Below, piece by piece: positions 27,072-34,093 of a stretch of 64,000 nucleotides of DNA. The stretch lies in assembly GCF_006335145.1 (NCBI RefSeq), contig NZ_VDMN01000010.1, forward strand, positions 38,733 through 102,732, given 5' to 3'. The translations under genes were made by a program, and so were the position numbers. This DNA comes from Aliirhizobium smilacinae. GTDB lineage: Bacteria > Pseudomonadota > Alphaproteobacteria > Rhizobiales > Rhizobiaceae. Position 1 is the stretch's first letter. Each line of letters starts with the position of its first letter. Under the pieces are notes generated by a model. It worked only from the letters and a program-made list of their open reading frames with translations. It searched no databases and was not told the origin of the DNA.

Positions 27072-27350
27072 TTATTTGTTGAGGGCGTCTTTCAGAGCCT
27101 TAGCCGGCGTGAAGGCCAGCTTTCTTGCTGCCGCCACCTTGATGGTCGCGCCTGTCGCCGGATTGCGGGCTTCACGCTCGGGCGTCGCTTTGACTTTGAA
27201 CTTCCCAAACCCTGGCAGGCTCGTTTCGTTGCCTGCGACGGCGGCAGAAGTAATCGAGGCGATCACCGCCTCGACAATGGTCTTGGCCTGCGTCTTGGTC
27301 AAGCTATGGTCGGCAGCGATCTTGTCGGCAATTTCGTTTGTGGTCGTCAT
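27072..27350 (-). CDS. HU family DNA-binding protein
   Basis: A 92-residue histone-like protein. The DNA-arm region GFGKFKVKATPEREARNPATG (about 47-67, here read in two parts: GFGKFKVKATP and EREARNPATG) is the HU/IHF signature, and KLAFTPAKALKDALN closes the protein. It bends and compacts DNA as a dimer. It is the first minus-strand gene in the backbone block; GGAGA precedes the ATG. A plasmid-borne HU may serve nucleoid or replication functions. Confidence 0.93.
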   Translation of the reverse strand: MTTTNEIADKIAADHSLTKTQAKTIVEAVIASITSAAVAGNETSLPGFGKFKVKATPEREARNPATGATIKVAAARKLAFTPAKALKDALNK

Positions 27351-27740
27351 GGTCTTGTCTCCGCATCTTTGACCGCAAATTCCTTGCAGCGAAACTCCGG
27401 CGTGTCATTGGCGAAGTGCAGCACAAACGCCCAGAAATATGGCCTCTCCACAAGTTCTCGGCGCATAAACTCACTCGGGCGCATCTACCCGGCCGCGCAC
27501 GTCGCCATGGGTGCCATACGGAGAGGGTATATCTGCTCAGTCTCTCCAAGGGTGCCATGAGCGATCGCGCCGCCTCAAGGTCGCGCGGCCCCTCCAATTT
27601 TGCCTCCGCTCCGGTTCCCTCCACTCCACCAAAATCGGCTCCTCCGCACGCCGGCTCCGCCGGTCGCTAACGCGAACCTTGACCCGACCCGACCCCTCAT
27701 GACCGCAGGCGTCGTCATTCACGACGTCAAGGAGACGAAG
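27351..27740. other. Divergent region between HU and a small plus-strand gene
   Basis: It must hold the HU promoter on the minus strand and the leader of the gene at 27741. Open frames are present but none is convincing. Near 27640-27710 the sequence is rich in CCGCTCCG- and CGACCCGACCC-like short repeats. Confidence 0.35.
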
Positions 27741-27905
27741 ATGCTTCTGGAACAACACATTGAAGAGCTGCGCCTGGAATTGAATGTGTCGGTCGACCCG
27801 GTCGAGCGCCGCGAACTCGAACTCGAACTCGAGCTGGCACGCGCCGAGCTTGCGGTAATCATCGCCGAACAGGACGGCCAGGTCTCGGCCGAGCCCCCCT
27901 TCTAA
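27741..27905 (+). CDS. Small conserved plasmid protein (54 residues)
   Basis: ATG at 27741 follows AAGGAGACGAAG. The product starts MLLEQHIEELRLEL and contains a charged helical stretch RRELELELELARAEL, probably a coiled coil, ending in AEPPF. Similar short proteins are often seen beside ardC-type genes on rhizobial plasmids. Function unknown. A longer frame to 27699 lacks a ribosome-binding site. A terminator overlaps its stop codon. Confidence 0.6.
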   Translation: MLLEQHIEELRLELNVSVDPVERRELELELELARAELAVIIAEQDGQVSAEPPF

Positions 27906-27916
27906 GGGAGGCTTTT
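27893..27916 (+). terminator. Terminator overlapping the stop of the small gene
   Basis: GCCCCCCTT (27893-27901) pairs with AAGGGAGGC (27904-27912), with one mismatch and a loop formed by opening the inner A-T pairs, followed by TTTT. Confidence 0.55.
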
Positions 27917-28119
27917 GCCGTCCTGCCTTGCTCGGCCCGCCGGATCGACCGGCGCGCCGAGCACGAAGCATCGCTTCGCAATGGCGACACGCGGGTTCAT
28001 TGACGTCAGGAACGTGCCCGGATGCATTGTCAGTTCCTCGAAACAGATTGGGGTCGATGGAAATGATAGAAACTCTTATGCTTGTTGCGCCCGGCGTTGC
28101 GCTCATGACAGTCGAGCGA

Positions 28120-28380
28120 TCATACCTGATGTTGCCGCCGTGTTGGGCGATAACCGCGGCCACGCTTCTGGCGCAGAATGTCCAGGAACAGTGACACCGC
28201 CTCCTGCTCATTCTCGAAGATATGAAGCTTTGACTGCCCGCGTGACCCGATCCGACCCCATCGCCGTGTCAGGCAGGCGTGCCCGACCGGCGTCATCGAG
28301 ATATCCATGGCGTAGTAGCGTGCCGTGTTTTTCAACGTATCGGAGCGTTCGACATAGAGCTGGTAAGGTTGCGAGATCAT
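28120..28380 (-). CDS. WGR domain protein
   Basis: An 86-residue protein that is almost entirely a WGR domain: YQLYVERSDTLKNTARYY, then LTRRWGRIGSRGQSKLHIF with the name motif WGR near residue 41. WGR domains bind nucleic acid or protein partners in PARPs and many plasmid proteins. The minus-strand frame runs back to 28515, but the alignment-like start MISQPYQLY at 28380 fits short plasmid homologues. No clear ribosome-binding site was seen for any start, so the start is uncertain. Confidence 0.7.
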   Translation of the reverse strand: MISQPYQLYVERSDTLKNTARYYAMDISMTPVGHACLTRRWGRIGSRGQSKLHIFENEQEAVSLFLDILRQKRGRGYRPTRRQHQV

Positions 28381-28675
28381 GCCGGCAGAATCGTGGATCT
28401 CACGTTCTCCGTCCAACGACTGTTCTGAATCGGTCGATAGGATTCGATTCATAATCGTGATGGATCGATGGGCGACGCAAGCGTTGATCTGGGCGAGCCG
28501 GCTACAGCCGGCCATGCTCTATTCGCGTCGCGCTGCGTCGCTCACGGAGCCCGCTCCGCGCTCTCCAGCTTCGGTGACGATCACTTCTCGCGGGATGAGA
28601 CGGCCGGATCGACCTTCCGCCTCAGATGTCGGGGCGGTGGGTGTTCCGGTCAATTGTCACGTTGACAACAGCGCA

Positions 28676-28960
28676 CTACTCATCTCGATAAATTACAACG
28701 ACTGGATCAGTAACGTCAGGGGACTTATCCTCCCGAAGAGCCGTCTTAGGCGAAGCCGGATAAAGTTCAGCCGCATTGAGAACTAGTTCGTTTAGGGCGT
28801 TCTTACGCTCGATATCCTCAATGCGGCAGCGCTTCCATGTCTCTACGCCGTCCTGAATGGCTTCGCTTAGAGTGGCAAATTCGCCACTTTCGATGCTTTT
28901 ACGGACAACTTGTAAATGTTCGCAGCTCAACGTGACTTTGACTTCCTCGTCTTGATGCAC
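28676..28960 (-). CDS. ParD/CopG-like ribbon-helix-helix antitoxin, orphan
   Basis: A 94-residue protein with a ribbon-helix-helix pattern: EEVKVTLSCEHLQVVRKSI, then GEFATLSEAIQDGVETWKR, as in ParD antitoxins. A GTG at 28960 follows AGAGGGGTTCATC, better than the ATG at 29047. ParD proteins bind their own promoter and neutralise an adjacent ParE toxin. No ParE-like frame is seen downstream (below 28676) or upstream, so the antitoxin appears to be alone. The tail beyond residue 75 is unusually Pro/Asp-rich. Confidence 0.6.
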   Translation of the reverse strand: MHQDEEVKVTLSCEHLQVVRKSIESGEFATLSEAIQDGVETWKRCRIEDIERKNALNELVLNAAELYPASPKTALREDKSPDVTDPVVVIYRDE

Positions 28961-29368
28961 GATGAACCCCTCTATCGCTCTGCAGAGCGGGTCAACCCCC
29001 GCCCGGCCTTTCGGGCCGGTTGGCAGGCGCTGCCGCGACTTCGCCAAACAATACGGAGGAAATGCGCAGCCTGCGCTCCACCCTCATGCTTAGGGTATCC
29101 CCTCCAGATGCTCATCCCCTCCTGCGGTGTGCTCGCCGTCTCATCGCTCGCAGCCTTCGATGTCCGATCCCTGCGATCCGCTCATCCGGGTCGCTCGCGA
29201 CGACGGCTCGCCTCAGCATCTTCTTCAGATCGGCAAAACACCGCGCTGTTCCTGCGACGCGGATCTGTGATGAGACACCTCCGATCGCTGTTGCTTCGTC
29301 TGACGACGCGCAACAGCATTTGCGTCCCGGGCACGATGTCTTGCCGACCTGAAGAAGATGGCAGGATA

Positions 29369-29390
29369 GGCTATTGGTATACCAATAGCC
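29369..29390. repeat. Perfect 22-bp palindrome
   Basis: GGCTATTGGTA at 29369-29379 is followed directly by its exact reverse complement to 29390, then TTTT. It could be a dimer-bound operator or, with the T-run, a terminator. Confidence 0.85.
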
Positions 29391-29473
29391 TTTTCGCCCG
29401 AGGGGCGAGTGCAAGGCGCAGCCTGTGGGGGCATCCGATGTCCTCGGACAACTTCCGATAAGGAGGGTGGGGA

Positions 29474-29501
29474 GCCATCTTTCTCTTTTATGAAAGATGG
29501 C
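29474..29501. repeat. 10-bp inverted repeat hairpin
   Basis: GCCATCTTTC (29474-29483) and GAAAGATGGC (29492-29501) are exact complements with an 8-base loop, followed by AAAAA. The structure covers the only start codon of the weak 29490 frame. Confidence 0.65.
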
Positions 29502-29539
29502 AAAAACGCATCCGGCAGACGGAGGCGCAACTTGTCAGT

Positions 29540-29745
29540 TGCGGTCGGCGAATGCGTGATTGAGCGTATCGGCAAATCGGCGCCGTGCGCATTTACCGAA
29601 TCGGTTTATGCGCGAATGCGTGAAGCGGCAAACAAGCGTTTCGGTGAACCGGTATAGATGCGAAATAGTGCATCGGCGGATAGGTGTATGAGCAAATGCG
29701 GCAATCGGTGAATAGGTGATTGTGCGCATAGACGGATCAGTGAGG
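29540..29745. repeat. Degenerate short tandem repeats, unit about 9 bases
   Basis: The words CGGCGAATG, CGGCAAATC, CGAATCGGT, CGGTGAACC, CGGCGGATAG, CGGCAATCGGTGAATAG and CGGATCAGTG recur in this stretch, close to a CGG(C/T)GAAT consensus. On the minus strand they give RRF-, RRC- and NRF-rich peptides. This is non-coding or low-complexity sequence; the unit is not exact. Confidence 0.5.
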
Positions 29746-29800
29746 CGCCTAGTTGCGACGTGTGCTCTGCTGGTTGCGGCCGCGATGTCCGAGTCCCGGT

Positions 29801-30739
29801 TCAATAGACCGAGAAACTCTCGCCCTGCTGGTAACCCGTCACGGTGCGGACCTCGGTAATGATCTTCTCCGCAAGGTGCCGCGCTGCCGGGGAAAGGGCA
29901 CGATCCCGCAGTCGGATCAGTGACATTGCGCGCCGTATGTGTGGTTCTGTAAGCGTCATGACGCGAGCGTTGACTGGTGGGTGTTTCTCCAGCCTCGTGC
30001 TCGGCTGAACCGCGATCCCCAGCCCCGCCTCCGCCATCGCAATGATCGTTTCGGCCTGGATGAACTGGTACCGGCCTGGCCCCTCCAGTCCATTGCTTCG
30101 CAAAACCTCGTCGACGATCCTGCGCATCGCGGTCTGGGGGGCGGGCAGAAGCATTGGAAACTGAGCGATCTCCTGCCAAGTTATGCTGTCTCTCGATGGA
30201 TCAACGAAGCGTGGATGGACGACTGCATGAAGTGGCTCGACCAGAATGGGGCTGAATTCGAAAGCGGGGTCCGTACCATGTGGACCGATGGCGAAATCGA
30301 CTTCCTGCTGGCGCAATGCCGCATATAAATCCGTCGACGTCAGCTCTCGTATAGTGACCGCCACCTCCGGAAACTGGCTGACAAATTCCGTGAGAATTGG
30401 GGGAAGGTGGACCGAGGCCACGTGGGATGAGCTGGCAAGCGACAATTGTCCGCGTTTGAGATCCGCGGCTTCGCGAATTTCACGTAATCCATGCAGGATC
30501 TCAAAATGTGCCTTCCTCAGGCTTTCCTGCAACCTAGCGCCTTCTTCCGTCAATTTAACGCTACGTGTTGTTCGATCGAACAGCTTCACTTGAAGCTGTT
30601 CTTCCAATTGGCGGATTTGAACGCTGACGGCTGAATGGGCACGCTTCAGCTTCTCGCCGGCAAGACGGAAGCTTCCTTCGCTGGCGACGACGAGGAACGT
30701 CTGAAACAGTCGCAGATTGATGTCGTTGATCGTTTCCAA
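29801..30739 (-). CDS. LysR family transcriptional regulator
   Basis: A 312-residue LysR regulator: winged helix at about 4-65 (LRLFQTFLVVASEGSF, then HSAVSVQIRQLEEQLQVKLFDR) and a co-inducer domain at about 95-300. I chose TTG at 30739, preceded by GGAGCTCCA at proper spacing, giving METINDINLRLF. The ATG at 30781 would lie beyond a perfect LysR box and lacks a ribosome-binding site. It is divergent from the TTT operon and probably senses the substrate or an intermediate of that pathway, activating import and catabolism. Confidence 0.9.
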   Translation of the reverse strand: METINDINLRLFQTFLVVASEGSFRLAGEKLKRAHSAVSVQIRQLEEQLQVKLFDRTTRSVKLTEEGARLQESLRKAHFEILHGLREIREAADLKRGQLSLASSSHVASVHLPPILTEFVSQFPEVAVTIRELTSTDLYAALRQQEVDFAIGPHGTDPAFEFSPILVEPLHAVVHPRFVDPSRDSITWQEIAQFPMLLPAPQTAMRRIVDEVLRSNGLEGPGRYQFIQAETIIAMAEAGLGIAVQPSTRLEKHPPVNARVMTLTEPHIRRAMSLIRLRDRALSPAARHLAEKIITEVRTVTGYQQGESFSVY

Positions 30740-30746
30740 TGGAGCT

Positions 30747-30775
30747 CCGATTGGTCTGTAGGAAGAACCAATCGG
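30747..30775. promoter_or_regulatory. LysR-type operator (T-N11-A within a 9-bp inverted repeat)
   Basis: CCGATTGGT-N11-ACCAATCGG is a perfect 9-bp inverted repeat with the T-N11-A core of LysR boxes. It lies 8 bases before the proposed TTG start of the LysR gene and 116 bases before the TTT binding-protein start. TATTAT at 30782-30787 could be the -10 element of the rightward promoter. Confidence 0.75.
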
Positions 30776-30890
30776 TATCATTATTATACTTGCTTCGCCA
30801 CTGTCGCCGGGGTCTAGTTATCAAACCGCAATCGGGAAGGGGTTGTCGGTATCGGCTGGAGGGCCGAATTTCAAATCGGGAGGAAATCCA

Positions 30891-31877
30891 TTGGACACTT
30901 ACGAAGCTCACCAAGGCATGAAACGGCGTACGCTTCTCGGATGCGGAGCGGCCTTCGTCGCTGCACAATCGCTCACGCTAACTTCAGCCAGAGCTAATGC
31001 CTATCCTAGCGAGACAATCAATTACATCGTTGCCTTTGGCGTCGGAGGCGGCAGCGACATCGTCGCCCGCACCATGGCCAAGGTGATCAACGAAAAGAAC
31101 CTCATCCCGGTCAAGATGCTGGTCGAAAACCGGCCGGGCGGTTCCGGCGCGGTCGGTTATTCCTATATCAGCTCCCGCAAGGGCAATCCCTATTATCTGG
31201 GCGGCGTCGGCGTCAGCTTCTTCACCACCCCGCTGCTCGGCAAGATGCCGTTGAGCTACAAGGACTTCACGCCGCTCGCAGCGATTGCCCGCTCGCCCTA
31301 TATCCTCGCCGTACTGGCCGATTCCGAAATCAAGACGATCGACGACATCAAGACTGCCAAGGGGCTGACGATCGGCTCTGCCGGCGCCGTCTCCGACCCG
31401 GCACTTCTGTCGCATCTCCTCAACAAGCAGCTCGGCGCCTCGATCAAGGTCGTGCCCTATGACGGCGAAGGCGAGGTCATGGCGGCGGTTCTGGGCAAGC
31501 ACCTCACCCTTCTGTTCGGCAATCCGAACGAAATCCTAGAACAGGTCAATGCCGGCAAGATGCGAGCGCTGGCCGTCACCTCGGCCGAGCGGATGGCATC
31601 GCTGCCGGACGTGCCGAGCTTCAAAGAACTGGGACATGATATCGTTCATACCCAGCTTCGCGGCATCATCATGCCCAAGGACGTTCCGGCCGACGCCGTC
31701 GCCTATTGGGAAGGCGTGATGAAGACGGTTTCCGACAGCCCGGAATGGCGCAGCCAGTATGTCGACCGCTTCAACGAGATACCGCTATTCCTCAACAGCA
31801 AGGAATTCGGCGAGGAGATCGTCGCGACGTCGCAGCGATACGAGACCCTGATGCGCGAACTCGGCCTGATCAAGTGA
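30891..31877 (+). CDS. Tripartite tricarboxylate transporter substrate-binding protein (Bug/TctC family)
   Basis: A 328-residue periplasmic receptor. The TTG start at 30891 follows GGGAGGAAAT; ATG at 30918 is an alternative. A signal peptide with a twin-arginine-like KRRTLLG and hydrophobic core ends near ARANA (about residue 36). The family pattern IVAFGVGGGSDIVAR and VENRPGGSGAVG is clear. It captures an organic acid for the TctB/TctA-type channel encoded next. A large palindrome after the stop may set its higher expression relative to the membrane subunits. Confidence 0.9.
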   Translation: MDTYEAHQGMKRRTLLGCGAAFVAAQSLTLTSARANAYPSETINYIVAFGVGGGSDIVARTMAKVINEKNLIPVKMLVENRPGGSGAVGYSYISSRKGNPYYLGGVGVSFFTTPLLGKMPLSYKDFTPLAAIARSPYILAVLADSEIKTIDDIKTAKGLTIGSAGAVSDPALLSHLLNKQLGASIKVVPYDGEGEVMAAVLGKHLTLLFGNPNEILEQVNAGKMRALAVTSAERMASLPDVPSFKELGHDIVHTQLRGIIMPKDVPADAVAYWEGVMKTVSDSPEWRSQYVDRFNEIPLFLNSKEFGEEIVATSQRYETLMRELGLIK

Positions 31878-31880
31878 GAC

Positions 31881-31912
31881 CGATGCCCCCCGGTCATGAC
31901 CGGGGGGCATCG
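31881..31912. repeat. Perfect 32-bp palindrome between tctC- and tctB-like genes
   Basis: Bases 31881-31896 (beginning CGATGCCCCCCGG) are exactly mirrored by 31897-31912. The RNA would form a very stable stem starting four bases after the binding-protein stop. There is no T-run. Confidence 0.9.
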
Positions 31913-31955
31913 CCCAAGACAGGCTCCATTGCCGAAGGCTCAGGAGAAACAGCAG

Positions 31956-32402
31956 ATGATACCTCTACGCTCATTCGACCTCGGCCTTTCGGCCATCCTC
32001 GCCCTGCTCGGCATCTATATCGCCTGGCAAGGGACCATGTTCGGTTATCAGGACGGTGCAGTGCCGGCCGCCGGTTTCTTCCCGGTGTGGATCGGGGCGG
32101 GACTGACGCTGTTCTCGGCGCTCAACCTCATCAAGGTCCTCCGGCAATCGGGTCTGCGCGGAACAGTCGACAGGATGGAAGTGGTCAGGGTGCTGCTCGT
32201 CAGCCTCGCGCTTGTCGGCTTCGTCCTCATGTCGGATGTCATCGGCATGCTGATCGCCTCCGTGCCGCTGATGATCGCCGTCGGCTGCATCTTCGGCGCA
32301 CGCGATCGCCGGTCGCTCGCTGCGATCAGCGCGATCTCGGTCGGGATGGCCATAATTCTTTATCTCGTCTTCGGCGTGGTTCTGACCATTCCGCTGCTCT
32401 GA
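31956..32402 (+). CDS. TTT small membrane subunit (TctB family)
   Basis: A 148-residue protein with four predicted membrane segments (SAILALLGIYIAW, then GFFPVWIGAGLTLF, then LLVSLALVGFVL and the last near the C-terminus). This is the usual size and order of TctB. ATG at 31956 follows AGGAGAAACAGC; the frame is open to 31896 but the extension covers the region after the palindrome. It works with TctA, encoded 22 bases downstream, to import an organic acid using an ion gradient. Confidence 0.88.
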   Translation: MIPLRSFDLGLSAILALLGIYIAWQGTMFGYQDGAVPAAGFFPVWIGAGLTLFSALNLIKVLRQSGLRGTVDRMEVVRVLLVSLALVGFVLMSDVIGMLIASVPLMIAVGCIFGARDRRSLAAISAISVGMAIILYLVFGVVLTIPLL

Positions 32403-32423
32403 TCCCCAAAAAGAGAATCCATC

Positions 32424-33950
32424 ATGTTTGAATCATGGCATCTTCTTGCCGAGGGATTGGTCGCAGCCTCGCAACCCTCCGTTCTGATCGCGATCATGAT
32501 CGGTGCGGTCATCGGCCTGTTCATCGGTGCGCTTCCCGGGCTGGGACCGACCGCCGGCGTGGCGATCCTGCTGCCGGTCGCGGTCAGCTTCGATGGGACG
32601 GCCGCGATCGCCGCCCTCGGCGCCGTTTATTACGGCGCGCAATATGGCGGCGCGGTCACCGCGATCCTGCTCGGGATCCCCGGCGACGCCTCTGCGACGA
32701 TGACCGTCATCGACGGCCATAAGCTTGCCCGCAACGGCAAGGCGGGGGCCGCACTTGGCCTCAGCATTGCGGCCTCGTTCATCGGCGGCCTGATCGGCCT
32801 CATTCTTCTGACCGCCTTCGCGACGACGATCGCCCAGGCCGCCATTGCCTTCGGGCCGATCGAAATGACCGCGCTGATGATCTTCTCGCTGTCGCTCGTC
32901 AGCGTGCTCGGCGGCAAGGATCTCAACAAGGCGATGATGTCGCTGTTCGTCGGGCTTTTCATCGGCACGATCGGGCTCGACCCGATGGTCGGCCTGCCGC
33001 GGTTCGATTTCGGCGAAGTGCGGCTGTTCGACGGCATAGAATTTTCGATCATCGCGGTCGGCCTGTTCGGCCTTGCGGAAATGTATGCCACCCCGCCGTC
33101 GATCGGAAAGCCGGAGGAAAACAATCGCTTCTGCTTCCGCGAACTGCTGCCGGATATCCGCGGCACGCTGCGCTGCTGGCGGGAGCTGGGTTCCGGCTCG
33201 CTGATCGGCTTTTTCATCGGCATCCTACCAGGCGCAGGCGCCACCGCTGCCACGATGATCGCCTATGCCTTCGCCAAGCGCACATCCAAACATCCGGAGC
33301 GTTTCGGCAATGGCGCCATGGAAGGTGTCGCCGCGCCGGAAGCTGCCAACAACAGCGCCGCCTATGGCAATATGATCCCGATGTTCGCGCTCGGCATTCC
33401 CGGATCCGGCACGACCGCGGTCCTGATGGGTGGGCTGCTGATGATCGGGCTGCAGCCGGGGCCGATGCTGTTCCAGACCCAATCCGCCTTCGTCTGGACG
33501 ATCTTCGGCAGCTTCTACATCGGCAACCTGGCGCTGGTGGCGATCACCATCGTGCTGACGCCGGTTCTGGCCACCTGCGCCTTCGTCCGCCCCAGCTACC
33601 TGTTTCCGGCCGTCATCGCGATCATCGCCTTCGGCATATTCGGCATCAATAACTCGATGTTCGAAGTGGTTCTGGTGATCGGCTTCGGCATTCTCGGCTA
33701 CCTGATGATGAAGCTGGACTACCCGCCGGTGCCGCTGGTGCTCGGTATGATCCTCGGCCCGATCTTGGAGCGCGGCATCCGCCGCACGCTGGTGGCGTCG
33801 GATGGCGATATGTCGGTGTTCTTCAAGAGCCCGATCGCACTCGTCATCCTGCTCATCACCGTCGTCCTGCTCGTGGCGCCCTGGATCTTCCAGAAATCGC
33901 AGCCCAAGCCGGAGGCGACGATCGAACCGGACGCCACCAAGGTCCACTGA
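32424..33950 (+). CDS. TTT large membrane subunit (TctA family)
   Basis: A 508-residue permease with about 12 membrane segments. The family signature ALPGLGPTAGVAILLP is near residues 33-48, and a second similar glycine-rich segment, GILPGAGATAATMIAYAFAK, is near 270-290. Length and motifs are complete. It forms the channel of the tripartite transporter. The downstream genes suggest a hydroxylated acid such as a four-carbon sugar acid as cargo. Confidence 0.93.
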   Translation: MFESWHLLAEGLVAASQPSVLIAIMIGAVIGLFIGALPGLGPTAGVAILLPVAVSFDGTAAIAALGAVYYGAQYGGAVTAILLGIPGDASATMTVIDGHKLARNGKAGAALGLSIAASFIGGLIGLILLTAFATTIAQAAIAFGPIEMTALMIFSLSLVSVLGGKDLNKAMMSLFVGLFIGTIGLDPMVGLPRFDFGEVRLFDGIEFSIIAVGLFGLAEMYATPPSIGKPEENNRFCFRELLPDIRGTLRCWRELGSGSLIGFFIGILPGAGATAATMIAYAFAKRTSKHPERFGNGAMEGVAAPEAANNSAAYGNMIPMFALGIPGSGTTAVLMGGLLMIGLQPGPMLFQTQSAFVWTIFGSFYIGNLALVAITIVLTPVLATCAFVRPSYLFPAVIAIIAFGIFGINNSMFEVVLVIGFGILGYLMMKLDYPPVPLVLGMILGPILERGIRRTLVASDGDMSVFFKSPIALVILLITVVLLVAPWIFQKSQPKPEATIEPDATKVH

Positions 33951-34093
33951 AAACGAAAGCGCAGGGCGATCTCGCCAAATACCCGGCGCGCGAGGCCGAA
34001 ACCTTGCGCGTTCGACAGGAAACTCGAGCTGGTTCAGGCTCAGGACATAGAAAGAAGCGCCCTCGAGCGCTGACGAAAAGGGATTAGGTTACA

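Larger units (their letters stand above)
28961..29800. other. 840-base region without a clear gene, with palindromes and degenerate repeats
   Basis: No frame is convincing. A short one at 29490-29657 (MKDGKNASGRRRR...) has no good ribosome-binding site and overlaps repeats. The region holds a 22-bp perfect palindrome (29369-29390), a 10-bp hairpin (29474-29501) and degenerate tandem repeats (about 29540-29745). It may be a former control, partition or replication region. Confidence 0.5.

Noticed and set aside
28120..28515. Longer start (28515) for the WGR protein
   Set aside because: The extra 45 residues show no conserved pattern and no ribosome-binding site; the shorter start matches the domain limits.
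29490..29657. Short plus-strand frame beginning MKDGKNASGRRRR
   Set aside because: No ribosome-binding site, start codon inside a hairpin, and most of it lies on degenerate repeats.
33225..33947. Long minus-strand open frame opposite the TctA gene, and similar long shadows opposite other genes (for example 51451-53367)
   Set aside because: Explained by high GC and codon bias of the plus-strand genes; histidine/arginine-rich products with no family pattern.
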